Shown: piece after piece, positions 12,601 through 27,600 of the stretch
Layout of the letters: the number at the start of each line of letters is the position of its first letter
How positions within the stretch are numbered: the first letter of the stretch is position 1
Origin: Sanderia malayensis
Lineage: Eukaryota > Cnidaria > Scyphozoa > Semaeostomeae > Pelagiidae
NCBI GenBank assembly: GCA_013076295.1
Contig: RQOL01000466.1
Span: 5,065,080-5,129,079, forward strand
Length of the DNA stretch: 64,000 nt
Direction of reading: 5' to 3'
Notes under the pieces: model-generated
Told to the model about the DNA's origin: nothing
Database searches by the model: none
The model's input: the letters and a program-made list of their open reading frames with translations, nothing else
Made by a program: the position numbers and the translations under genes

Positions 12601-15600
12601 TAGCCCATCAACTCTCAAACCTTCTAGTACAACCACGAAGCCTTCAACTCAACCTCCATCTACAACTGGAACAACGACCACAAAGCCTTCAACTCAACCT
12701 CCATCCACAACTGCAACAACAACCACGAAGCCTTCAACTCAACCTTCCTCTACAACTGCAACAACAACCACGAAGCCTTCAACTCAACCTCCATCTACAA
12801 CTGCAACAACAACCACGAAGCCTTCAACTCAACCTCCATCCACAACTGCAACAACAACCAGGAAGCCTTCAACTCAACCTCCATCCACAACTGCAACAAC
12901 AACCAGGAAGCCTTCAACTCAACCTCCATCTACAACTGAACAACAACCACGAAGCCTTCAACTCAACCTCCATCCACAACTGCAACAACAACCAGGAAGC
13001 CTTCAACTCAACCTCCATCTACAACTGCAACAACAACCACGAAGCCTTCAACTCAACCTCCATCTACAACTGCAACAACAACCACGAAGCCTTCAACTCA
13101 ACCTCCATCACAACTGAACAACAACCACGAAGCCTTCAACTCAACCTCCATCTACAACTGAACAACAACCACGAAGCCTTCAACTCAACCTCCATCTACA
13201 ACTGCAACAACAACCAGGAAGCCTTCAACTCAACCTCCATCTACAACTGCAACAACAACCAGGAAGCCTTCAACTCAACCTCCATCTACAACTGCAACAA
13301 CAACCAAAGCCTTCAACTCAACCTCCATCTACAACTGCAACAACAACCACGAAGCCTTCAACTCAACCTCCATCTACAACTGCAACAACAACCACGAAGC
13401 CTTCAACTCAACCTCCATCTACAACTGCAACAACAACCACGAAGCCTTCAACTCAACCTCCATCTACAACTGCAACAACAACCAAAGCCTTCAACTCAAC
13501 CTCCATCTACAACTGCAACAACAACACGAAGCCTTCAACTCAACCTCCATCTACAACTGCAACAACAACCACGAAGCCTTCAACTCAACCTCCATCTACA
13601 ACTGCAACAACAACCACGAAGCCTTCAACTCAACCTCCATCTACAACTGCAACAACAACCACGAAGCCTTCAACTCAACCTCCATCTACAACTGCAACAA
13701 CAACCGAAGCCTTCAACTCAACCTCCATCTACAACTGCAACAACAACAGAAGCCTTCAACTCAACCTCCATCTACAACTGAACAACAACCACAAAGCCTT
13801 CAACTCAACCTCCATCACAACTGCAACAACAACCAGGAAGCCTTCAACTCAACCTCCATCTACAACTGCAACAACAACCACGAAGCCTTCAACTCAACCT
13901 CCATCTACAACTGCAACAACAACCACGAAGCCTTCAACTCAACCTCCATCCACAACTGGAACAACAACCACGAAGCCTTCAACTCAACCTCCATCCACAA
14001 CTGCAACAACAACCACGAAGCCTTCAACTCAACCTCCATCTACAACTGCAACAACAACCACGAAGCCTTCAACTCAACCTCCATCTACAACTGAACAACA
14101 ACCAGGAAGCCTTCAACTCAACCTCCATCTACAACTGAACAACAACCACGAAGCCTTCAACTCAACCTCCATCTACAACTGCAACAACAACCAGGAAGCC
14201 TTCAACTCAACCTCCATCTACAACTGCAACAACAACCACGAAGCCTTCAACTCAACCTCCATCTACAACTGCAACAACAACCACGAAGCCTTCAACTCAA
14301 CCTCCATCTACAACTCCAACAACAACAACAAAGCCTTCAACTCAACCTCCATCTAAAACTCCAACAACAACCACAAAGCCTTCAACTCAACCTCCATCTA
14401 CAACTGCAACAACAACCACGAAGCCTTCAACTCAACCTCCATCTACAACTGCAACAACAACCACGAAGCCTTCAACTCAACCTCCATCTACAACTGCAAC
14501 AACAACCACGAAGCCTTCAACTCAACCTCCATCTACAACTGCAACAACAACCACGAAGCCTTCAACTCAACCTCCATCTACAACTGAACAACAACCACGA
14601 AGCCTTCAACTCAACCTCCATCTACAACTGCAACAACAACCACGAAGCCTTCAACTCAACCTCCATCTACAACTGCAACAACAACCACGAAGCCTTCAAC
14701 TCAACCTCCATCTACAACTGCAACAACAACCACAAGCCTTCAACTCAACCTCCATCTACAACTGCAACAACAACCACGAAGCCTTCAACTCAACCTCCAT
14801 CTACAACTGCAACAACAACCACGAAGCCTTCAACTCAACCTCCATCTACAACTGCAACAACAACCACGAAGCCTTCAACTCAACCTCCATCTACAACTGC
14901 AACAACAACACAGAAGCCTTCAACTCAACCTCCATCTACAACTGCAACAACAACCACGAAGCCTTCAACTCAACCTCCATCTACAACTGCAACAACAACC
15001 ACGAAGCCTTCAACTCAACCTCCATCTACAACTGCAACAACAACCACGAAGCCTTCAACTCAACCTCCATCTACAACTGCAACAACAACCACGAAGCCTT
15101 CAACTCAACCTCCATCTACAACTGCAACAACAACCACGAAGCCTTCAACTCAACCTCCATCTACAACTGCAACAACAACCACGAAGCCTTCAACTCAACC
15201 TCCATCTACAACTGAACAACAACCACAAAGCCTTCAACTCAACCTCCATCTACAACTGCAACAACAACCAGGAAGCCTTCAACTCAACCTCCATCTACAA
15301 CTGCAACAACAACCACGAAGCCTTCAACTCAACCTCCATCTACAACTGCAACAACAACCAGGAAGCCTTCAACTCAACCTCCATCTACAACTGCAACAAC
15401 AACCACGAAGCCTTCAACTCAACCTCCATCCACAACTGAACAACAACCACGAAGCCTTCAACTCAACCTCCATCTACAACTGCAACAACAACCACGAAGC
15501 CTTCAACTCAACCTCCATCACAACTGCAACAACAACCACGAAGCCTTCAACTCAACCTCCATCTACAACTGCAACAACAACCACGAAGCCTTCAACTCAA

Positions 15601-18600
15601 CCTCCATCTACAACTGCAACAACAACCACGAAGCCTTCAACTCAACCTCCATCTACAACTGCAACAACAACCACGAAGCCTTCAACTCAACCTCCATCTA
15701 CAACTGCAACAACAACCACGAAGCCTTCAACTCAACCTCCATCTACAACTGCAACAACAACCACGAAGCCTTCAACTCAACCTCCATCTACAACTGCAAC
15801 AACAACCACGAAGCCTTCAACTCAACCTCCATCTACAACTGCAACAACAACCACGAAGCCTTCAACTCAACCTCCATCTACAACTGCAACAACAACCACG
15901 AAGCCTTCAACTCAACCTCCATCTACAACTGCAACAACAACCACGAAGCCTTCAACTCAACCTCCATCTACAACTGCAACAACAACCACGAAGCCTTCAA
16001 CTCAACCTCCATCTACAACTGCAACAACAACCACGAAGCCTTCAACTCAACCTCCATCTACAACTGCAACAACAACCACGAAGCCTTCAACTCAACCTCC
16101 ATCTACAACTGCAACAACAACCACGAAGCCTTCAACTCAACCTCCATCTACAACTGCAACAACAACCACGAAGCCTTCAACTCAACCTCCATCTACAACT
16201 GCAACAACAACCAGGAAGCCTTCAACTCAACCTCCATCTACAACTGCAACAACAACCACGAAGCCTTCAACTCAACCTCCATCTACAACTGCAACAACAA
16301 CCACGAAGCCTTCAACTCAACCTCCATCTACAACTGCAACAACAACCAGGAAGCCTTCAACTCAACCTCCATCTACAACTGCAACAACAACCAGAAGCCT
16401 TCAACTCAACCTCCATCTACAACTGAACAACGACCACGAAGCCTTCAACTCAACCTCCATCTACAACTGCAACAACAACCACGAAGCCTTCAACTCAACC
16501 TCCATCTACAACTGCAACAAAACCACGAAGCCTTCAACTCAACCTCCATCTACAACTGCAACAACAACCACGAAGCCTTCAACTCAACCTCCATCTACAA
16601 CTGCAACAACACCACGAAGCCTTCAACTCAACCTCCATCTACAACTGCAACAACAACCACGAAGCCTTCAACTCAACCTCCATCTACAACTGCAACAACA
16701 ACCACGAAGCCTTCAACTCAACCTCCATCTACAACTGCAACAACAACCAGGAAGCCTTCAACTCAACCTCCATCTACAACTGAACAACAACCACGAAGCC
16801 TTCAACTCAACCTCCATCTACAACTGCAACAACAACCACGAAGCCTTCAACTCAACCTCCATCTACAACTGCAACAACAACCAGGAAGCCTTCAACTCAA
16901 CCTCCATCTACAACTGCAACAACAACCACGAAGCCTTCAACTCAACCTCCATCTACAACTGCAACAACAACCACGAAGCCTTCAACTCAACCTCCATCTA
17001 CAACTGCAACAACAACCAGGAAGCCTTCAACTCAACCTCCATCTACAACTGCAACAACAACCACGAAGCCTTCAACTCAACCTCCATCTACAACTGCAAC
17101 AACAACCACGAAGCCTTCAACTCAACCTCCATCTACAACTGCAACAACAACCACGAAGCCTTCAACTCAACCTCCATCTACAACTGCAACAACAACCACG
17201 AAGCCTTCAACTCAACCTCCATCTACAACTGCAACACACACCAGGAAGCCTTCAACTCAACCTCCATCTACAACTGCAACAACAACCACGAAGCCTTCAA
17301 CTCAACCTCCATCTACAACTGCAACAACAACCACGAAGCCTTCAACTCAACCTCCATCTACAACTGCAACAACAACCAGGAAGCCTTCAACTCAACCTCC
17401 ATCTACAACTGCAACAACAACCAGAAGCCTTCAACTCAACCTCCATCTACAACTGCAACAACAACCAGGAAGCCTTCAACTCAACCTCCATCTACAACTG
17501 AACAACAACCACGAAGCCTTCAACTCAACCTCCATCTACAACTGCAACAACAACCAGAAGCCTTCAACTCAACCTCCATCTACAACTGAACAACAACCAG
17601 GAAGCCTTCAACTCAACCTCCATCTACAACTGCAACAACAACCACGAAGCCTTCAACTCAACCTCCATCTACAACTGCAACAACAACCACGAAGCCTTCA
17701 ACTCAACCTCCATCTACAACTGCAACAACAACCAGGAAGCCTTCAACTCAACCTCCATCTACAACTGCAACAACAACCACGAAGCCTTCAACTCAACCTC
17801 CATCTACAACTGGAACAACAACCACAGAAGCCTTCAACTCAACCTCCATCTACAACTGCAACAACAACCACGAAGCCTTCAACTCAACCTCCATCTACAA
17901 CTGCAACAACAACCACGAAGCCTTCAACTCAACCTCCATCTACAACCAACAACAACCAGGAAGCCTTCAACTCAACCTCCATCTACAACTGCAACAAACA
18001 ACAGAAGCCTTCAACTCAACCTCCATCTACAACTGCAACAACAACCACGAAGCCTTCAACTCAACCTCCATCTACAACTGCAACAACAACCAGGAAGCCT
18101 TCAACTCAACCTCCATCTACAACTGAACAACAACCACGAAGCCTTCAACTCAACCTCCATCTACAACTGCAACAACAACCACGAAGCCTTCAACTCAACC
18201 TCCATCTACAACTGCAACAACAACCACGAAGCCTTCAACTCAACCTCCATCTACAACTGCAACAACAACCACGAAGCCTTCAACTCAACCTCCATCTACA
18301 ACTGCAACAACAACCACGAAGCCTTCAACTCAACCTCCATCTACAACTGCAACAACAACCACGAAGCCTTCAACTCAACCTCCATCTACAACTGCAACAA
18401 CAACCACGAAGCCTTCAACTCAACCTCCATCTACAACTGCAACAACAACCACGAAGCCTTCAACTCAACCTCCATCTACAACTGAACAACAACCAGGAAG
18501 CCTTCAACTCAACCTCCATCTACAACTGCAACAACAACCACGAAGCCTTCAACTCAACCTCCATCTACAACTGCAACAACAACCACGAAGCCTTCAACTC

Positions 18601-21600
18601 AACCTCCATCTACAACTGCAACAACAACCACGAAGCCTTCAACTCAACCTCCATCTACAACTGCAACAACAACCAAGCCTTCAACTCAACCTCCATCTAC
18701 AACTGCAACAACAACCGAAGCCTTCAACTCAACCTCCATCTACAACTGCAACAACAACCACGAAGCCTTCAACTCAACCTCCATCTACAACTGCAACAAC
18801 AACCACGAAGCCTTCAACTCAACCTCCATCTACAACTGCAACAACAACCACGAAGCCTTCAACTCAACCTCCATCTACAACTGCAACAACACGAAGCCTT
18901 CAACTCAACCTCCATCTACAACTGCAACAACAACCACGAAGCCTTCAACTCAACCTCCATCTACAACTGAACAACAACCAGGAAGCCTTCAACTCAACCT
19001 CCATCTACAACTGAACAACAACACAAAGCCTTCAACTCAACCTCCATCTACAACTGCAAAACAACCACGAAGCCTTCAACTCAACCTCCATCTACAACTG
19101 CAACAACAACCAGGAAGCCTTCAACTCAACCTCCATCTACAACTGAACAACGACCACGAAGCCTTCAACTCAACCTCCATCTACAACTGCAACAACAACC
19201 AGGAAGCCTTCAACTCAACCTCCATCTACAACTGCAACAACCAGAAGCCTTCAACTCAACCTCCATCTACAACTGAACAACAACCACAAAGCCTTCAACT
19301 CAACCTCCATCTACAACTGCAACAACAACCACGAAGCCTTCAACTCAACCTCCATCTACAACTGCAACAACAACCAGGAAGCCTTCAACTCAACCTCCAT
19401 CTACAACTGCAACAACAACCAGGAAGCCTTCAACTCAACCTCCATCTACAACTGAACAACGACCACGAAGCCTTCAACTCAACCTCCATCTACACTGCAA
19501 CAACAACCACGAAGCCTTCAACTCAACCTCCATCTACAACTCAACAACAACCACGAAGCCTTCAACTCAACCTCCATCTACAACCAACAACAACCACGAA
19601 GCCTTCAACTCAACCTCCATCTACACTGCAACAACAACCACGAAGCCTTCAACTCAACCTCCATCTACAACTCCAACAACAACCACGAAGCCTTCAACTC
19701 AACCTCCATCTACAACTGCAACAACAACCACGAAGCCTTCAACTCAACCTCCATCTACAACTGAACAACAACCACGAAGCCTTCAACTCAACCTCCATCT
19801 ACAACTGCAACAACAACCAGGAAGCCTTCAACTCAACCTCCATCTACAACTGCAACAACAACCACGAAGCCTTCAACTCAACCTCCATCTACAACTGCAA
19901 CAACAACCAGGAAGCCTTCAACTCAACCTCCATCTACAACTGCAACAACAACCACGAAGCCTTCAACTCAACCTCCATCTACAACTGCAACAACAACCGA
20001 AGCCTTCAACTCAACCTCCATCTACAACTGGAACAACGACCACAAAGCCTTCAACTCAACCTCCATCTACAACTGCAACAACAACCACGAAGCCTTCAAC
20101 TCAACCTCCATCTACAACTGCAACAACAACCAGGAAGCCTTCAACTCAACCTCCATCTACAACTGCAACAACAACCAGGAAGCCTTCAACTCAACCTCCA
20201 TCTACAACTGGAACAACGACCACGAAGCCTTCAACTCAACCTCCATCTACAGCTGCAACAACAACCACGAAGCCTTCAACTCAAACTCCATCTACAACTC
20301 CAACAACAACCACGAAGCCTTCAACTCAACCTCCATCTACAACTGCAACAACAACCAGGAAGCCTTCAACTCAACCTCCATCTACAACTGGAACAAACGA
20401 CCACGAGGCCTTCAACTCAACCTCCATCTACAGCTGCAACAACAACCACGAAGCCTTCAACTCAACCTCCATCTACAACTGCAACAACAACCACGAAGCC
20501 TTCAACTCAACCTCCATCTACAACTGCAACAACAACCAGGAAGCCTTCAACTCAACCTCCATCTACAACTGAACAACAACCACGAAGCCTTCAACTCAAC
20601 CTCCATCTACAACTGCAACAACAACCACGAAGCCTTCAACTCAACCTCCATCTACAACTGCAACAACAACCACGAAGCCTTCAACTCAACCTCCATCTAC
20701 AACTGCAACAACAACCAGGAAGCCTTCAACTCAACCTCCATCTACAACTGCAACAACAACCACGAAGCCTTCAACTCAACCTCCATCCACAACTGGAAAA
20801 AAAACTAAAACTCCATCTACAACTGAACACAAACGAAGCCTTCAACTCAACCTCCATCTACAGCTGCAACAACAACCACGAAGCCTGCAACTCAACCTCC
20901 ATCTACAACTGCAACAACAACCACGAAAGCCTTCAACTCAACCTCCAATCTACAACTGCAGCAACAACCATGAAGCCTTCAACTCAACCTCCATCTACAA
21001 CTGGAACAACGACCACGAAGCCTTCAACTCAACCTCCATCTACAACTGCAACAACAACCAGGAAGCCTTCAACTCAACCTCCATCTACAACTGGAACAAC
21101 GACCACGAAGCCTTCAACTCAACCTCCATCTACAGCTGCAACAACAACCACGAAGCCTTCAACTCAACCTCCATTTACAACTCCAACAACAACCACGAAG
21201 CCTTCAACTCAACCTCCATCTACAGCTGCAACAACAACCACGAAGCCTTCAACTCAACCTCCATCTACAACTCCAACAACAACCACGAAGCCTTCAACTC
21301 AACCTCCATCTACAACTGCAACAACAACCAGGAAGCCTTCAACTCAACCTCCATCTACAACTGCAACAACAACCACGAAGCCTTCAACTCAACCTCCATC
21401 CACAACTGGAACAACGACCACAAAGCCTTCAACTCAACCTCCATCTACAACTGGAACAACCACCACGAAGCCTTCAACTCAACCTCCATCTACAGCTGCA
21501 ACAACAACCACGAAGCCTGCAACTCAACCTCCATCTACAACTGCAACAACAACCACGAAGCCTTCAACTCAACCTCCATCTACAACTGCAACAACAACCA

Positions 21601-24600
21601 GGAAGCCTTCAACTCAACCTCCATCTACAACTGGAACAACGACCACGAAGCCTTCAACTCAACCTCCATCTACAACTGCAACAACAACCAGGAAGCCTTC
21701 AACTCAACCTCCATCTACAACTGGAACAACGACCACGAAGCCTTCAACTCAACCTCCATCTACAGCTGCAACAACAACCACGAAGCCTTCAACTCAACCT
21801 CCATTTACAACTCCAACAACAACAACACGGAAGCCTTCAACTCAACCTCCATCTACACAACTCCAACAACAACCACGAAGCCTTCAACTCAACCTCCATC
21901 TACAACTCCAACAACAACCACGAAGCCTTCAACTCAACCTCCATCTACAACTGCAACAACAACCAGGAAGCCTTCAACTCAACCTCCATCTACAACTGGA
22001 ACAACGACCACGAAGCCTTCAACTCAACCTCCATCTACAGCTGCAACAACAACCACGAAGCCTTCAACTCAACCTCCATCTACAACTGCAACAACAACCA
22101 CGAAGCCTTCAACTCAACCTCCATCTACAACTGCAACAACAACCAGGAAGCCTTCAACTCAACCTCCATCTACAACTGGAACAACGACCACGAAGCCTTC
22201 AACTCAACCTCCATCTACAACTGCAACAACAACCAGGAAGCCTTCAACTCAACCTCCATCTACAACTGGAACAACGACCACGAAGCCTTCAACTCAACCT
22301 CCATCTACAGCTGCAACAACAACCACGAAGCCTTCAACTCAACCTCCATTTACAACTCCAACAACAACCACGAAGCCTTCAACTCAACCTCCATCTACAA
22401 CTGCAACAACAACCAGGAAGCCTTCAACTCAACCTCCATCTACAACTGGAACAACGACCACGAAGCCTTCAACTCAACCTCCATCTACAACTGCAACAAC
22501 AACCAGGAAGCCTTCAACTCAACCTCCATCTACAACTGGAACAACGACCACGAAGCCTTCAACTCAACCTCCATCTACAGCTGCAACAACAACCACGAAG
22601 CCTTCAACTCAACCTCCATTTACAACTCCAACAACAACCACGAAGCCTTCAACTCAACCTCCATCTACAACTGCAACAACAACCAGGAAGCCTTCAACTC
22701 AACCTCCATCTACAACTGGAACAACGACCACGAGGCCTTCAACTCAGCCTCCATCTACAGCTGCAACAACAACCACGAAGCCTTCAACTCAACCTCCATC
22801 TACAACTCCAACAACAACCACGAAGCCTTCAACTCAACCTCCATCTACAACTGCAACAACAACCAGGAAGCCTTCAACTCAACCTCCATCTACAACTGGA
22901 ACAACGACCACGAAGCCTTCAACTCAACCTCCATCTACAGCTGCAACAACAACCACGAAGCCTTCAACTCAACCTCCATCTACAACTGCAACAACAACCA
23001 CGAAGCCTTCAACTCAACCTCCATCTACAACTGCAACAACAACCAGGAAGCCTTCAACTCAACCTCCATCTACAACTGGAACAACCACCACGAAGCCTTC
23101 AACTCAACCTCCATCTACAGCTGCAACAACAACCACGAAGCCTTCAACTCAACCTCCATCTACAACTCCAACAACAACCACGAAGCCTTCAACTCAACCT
23201 CCATCTACAACTGCAACAACAACCAGGAAGCCTTCAACTCAACCTCCATCTACAACTCCAACAACAACCACGAAGCCTTCAACTCAACCTCCATCCACAA
23301 CTGGAACAACGACCACAAAGCCTTCAACTCAACCTCCATCTACAACTGGAACAACGACCACAAAGCCTTCAACTCAACCTCCATCTACAACTGCAACAAC
23401 AACCAGGAAGCCTTCAACTCAACCTCCATCTACAACTGGAACAACGACCACGAAGCCTTCAACTCAACCTCCATCCACAACTGGAACAGCGACCAGGAAG
23501 CCCTCAAGTCAACCTCACACTATAAATGCAACCACGACCATGAAGCCTTCAACAGTAGCGGCAATGACGAATATGTCTACTCCTTGCTCCGGCTTTCAGT
23601 GTGGAAATGGATCTTGCTTGAAAATGCAGTAAGTTTTTGAAGTTCTTTTTTTGATTATTTATTGTCAAATTGTCTGAAAACATTTTGTCTATTACTGAAA
23701 GGAAAAGAGACCACCCGGAAAGGGTTTGTGGAAACTCCCGGACTAGCTTGGGATCTGTTTTTATGACTTTTTTGGGACAAGTTTGATGTTTGCATTGTCT
23801 TGAGAGTCATAAAAAAAGGAATATTTACACTAAAATTTTTATATTGAGTTGGTCATTCCTCGGGCTATTCATTTAGTCTTCATTTATTCATTTAGTTCTA
23901 TCATAGTTTCCCGTTTTCATATGCTGTCACTGACTTTTATAGATATGTTTGTGATGGCGAATTTGACTGCCCAGGTGGTGAAGATGAGCTGAATTGTCCA
24001 AGCACGCCAATTTCGACTGTTTCAACAACCCCTGTCTCAACTGCCAATGCGTCAGTGCCATCTACTCAACCAACAACAACATTTTCCACCACAAGGACAC
24101 CTTGTTCTGGTAATCGTGTTTACAACATATGTTCAAGTGGCTGCGAGGCCTCGTGCCAATATCTGAATACTTCTTGTCGTGTATATTCCACACCAACCTG
24201 CGTTGCTGCGTGTGTCTGTCGGAGAGGCTTTGTCAACAATGGAACACACTGCGTTTTGCCTGGTGACTGTCCTTGTATGGACTCGAATGGGAGATTCCGC
24301 AAACCTGGAGAGTCATGGAGAAACAACTGCAGTATGTGTCATTGTTTTAACAATGAAATCAGCTGCAATCCTATCGTCTGCCCTACCATACCATATTGTC
24401 CATCTCCTGGCTATTACGTCACAACTGTGGCCGGTACATGTTGTCCCAAATGCATCCCAACAAACGTCACAGCAACACCAATTTCTTGTGCGGGATTTTC
24501 CTGCGGTGACAAGTGTATTCCACGTCGCTGGGTTTGTGATTCGGAAAGAGATTGCGTCGATGGCTCAGATGAACTAAATTGTGTTTCTTTGGCAAACTGT

Positions 24601-27600
24601 AGCAGCTCATTAGGTAAGCCTCCTTTCGTCTCTCATTAGGCAAGCCTCCTTTCGTCCCATAGATAATTACTTGGGACTGGCAGCGGCGTAGATAGAAAAT
24701 TTTATGGGGAGGGGCAAGAAATTCAGATTTTCTGACAAAACTTTAATGAGCATTTTTGATTCTTCAAGACTATGAATATAAGATAAGGACATTAGCTAGA
24801 ACTGAACGTAAACAGAAGATATTTATTTTCCGACAAGATCAGCAATTTTCCGACAAAACGGCTGTTTTGCTCTACAGGGGGTTTTTCGCCCCCTGACCCC
24901 CCTCCATCTACGCCACTGGGGACTGGACTGTTATGCCTGTGCTCCATATTCTTGGACATCCTTAGATCTCCCAAGTCCTTATGAATAAATTCAAGTCAGG
25001 TCACCATTCATATCACCATATCGTAACCCAATGCCACTTAAACCGTTGTATACGATTTTAGGGATGGAGGATGGAAGAATAAAAGCCAGGCAGCTGAGCG
25101 CCAGCTCTTCCAAGCTGAATTTGGTGGCTGGAAATGGTCGCTTAAATAAAATGGCATCTTCGAACGACAGTGCTTGGTGTGCTATGGATAATGACACCCG
25201 GCCGTTTTTTCAAGTCGATTTTGGAACTTTTACGAATATTACGAAGATTGCAATCCAAGGACACGCTGGATACAACCAATTTGTCACAAATTTCACCATG
25301 TCCTTCAGTGCCAATGGATTTATGTGGCATCCTTACAAAATTGCTGGGACTGTAAAGGTATGTGTAGCTCAATCGTAAATTTCAGCATGCTGTTAAGACG
25401 TCTCTCTCGCAATTCATAGAATTTATTCTTTTGTATCTATGATGTAAATGAGTGTGCATTTGATATTATCATCGTCATAGGAGAGCTTAGTTCTTATCGG
25501 GAGGACAATGAGTGCTTCTGTAAGAAGTACTGTCCATTCCGGTATGCAGTTGTTGACATGCAAGGTACAAATCATAAATAGCAGAAGCACCGAATAGAAT
25601 AAAGTTATCCTCCTCTGACTCTAAGTGAGCTAGAACATCAACCAGACAGATATATTCTACAATGTTATATGTTATCACAATTTATGCACGTGTAATAAAA
25701 TCATACCTATCGACTAACACGATATTCTATTTCCAAGGTATTTCGAGGTAGCTCTGATGGTTATAATGTCACTTACAACAAACTGGAGAAATCCATCAGT
25801 GCTCGTCATATCAAAATCCTCATCCAATCGTATAAAAACGCAGCATGCATGCGACTGGAGCTGTACGGGTGTACGGTACCTTCCACGCCACAGCCGGCAA
25901 CAACTGCAACAACAACCACGGCTACCACTCCATCAATAACGACGCAATGTCCAGAATTCTCCTGTGATCAAAGTCAGAAGTGCATTCCAAATAGATGGGT
26001 TTGTGATGGATCAGTTGACTGTATTGATGAATCAGACGAGAAAAGCTGCAACCGAACATGCAGGTAATGAAATCAACCTGATGCATGTCATACCAACAAT
26101 AACATTACCTTCACTGACATGAGTCCTTTTGTTTAAATTAATTAGTGCAAACTTACGTTTGAAGTTTGTTTTTCTTACCATTATTTTCTAAGGTCCTTAA
26201 GGGCTTTATTCACCAGTTTGAGCAAAGCATTGTTTGTTAACGGCATATAACTTACATCATCTGCGCTGCGTAAAGCAATCTTTCGAAACTTTAATAGCTA
26301 CTATAAGAATAACATGATACATTTTTCCCTCCACGGTCTTAAAATGGTTCATTTGAAAGGACTTATTCCAGCAAATGGTCCTTCTAACCCAAAGCTACAC
26401 TAACATACCCATGTGTCTTGCTATGCTATAGCTATACTATTTTTGTTAATACAATGCATTATCTCTCCTAGTCCAACTGAGTTCCAATGCGGCAACAGCA
26501 AATGCATCGACAAGATTTACGTTTGTGACAAGGACAATGACTGCGGTGATGGCTCAGATGAACACGCATGCGCAAATGCAACATGCCCAAGCAGCGAATA
26601 CCAATGCCCCAACGGTAGATGCATACCACAGAGGTAATATGCTTACATCGCATCATAATCTGCGGGTCTTTGCTTATGTTTTACTGAATTGTTGTGTTAT
26701 TAATAACAAATGGCTCCTTTGATCGTTTTTTCTTTCGCGAAGACGTTTTCGAGAAATCCAATGTGGTAGCCATAGGCGGGATTGAAACCAAGCATATTAA
26801 GCTAACAGTATTCCTTGATCACCTTAGATGGCTTTGTGATGGTGATAACGACTGCCCTGGTGGCTCCGACGAACTCAATTGTCCAACTAATAAGACAACT
26901 ACACCGCCAGTTACTACCACCGCGGGTCCACCAAGGGCGTGCCCCGAATTTACGTGTTACCTCTCAGGAAAATGTATGCCGAAAAACTACGTTTGCGACA
27001 AGTATAAAGACTGCCCGCAAGGAGAGGACGAAACCTGCTGCACAAGTGATAAGTTTTTGTGTCCTGGTAGCGGAAAGTGTGTCCCAACCAGCTATGTGTG
27101 TGATGGTCATATTGACTGCCCTGCTGGAGAGGATGAAAAGTTCTGTAACATCACTACGACAAGGGTAAGCATTTTGACACGATTGTTAGTATTTCTGATT
27201 GATTGCCAAAAGCACGAATGACTTTGTTTGTTGTAAAAGGAAATTCATTGTCCCGAAGGCCTTATTTTTTAGATATTTGCACTGCGACACATATAAACTA
27301 TTACACAAGTCTCTGGATATGTAGCTTTGCCCGTGTGGGAGGAACATGACTTTAGAGAGCACGTAATTGTAGAACAGTATAGTCATGTTACGACTACGAG
27401 AGTCTGTTGGACACCCTCTAATCTTTAGTTCACGAAATGTCTTTGTATGCAGCTGAGAATACATTAAAGACCCGCTTATAAGAGCCTTCCTGAAATAAGA
27501 ACCTACAGCTTATAGTCCCTCACATTTGCTCTTTTATCTAAGAACCATTTGACCTTGATTTTGAAACAGGTTTTTAGTTGGTAGAATAAATGAGTTAGTC

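Noticed and set aside
20970..23525. An 851-codon open frame that starts as [11 protein letters not shown] repeats and turns into [11 protein letters not shown] repeats
   Set aside because: It is the mucin array read across a two-base gain near 21850. The LDLa2 half and the intron downstream are in the first frame, so the Leu/Gln part is not a separate gene.
12634..23545. CRISPR-like appearance of regular repeats
   Set aside because: Units are contiguous with no spacers, lie inside a coding exon and the genome is eukaryotic.
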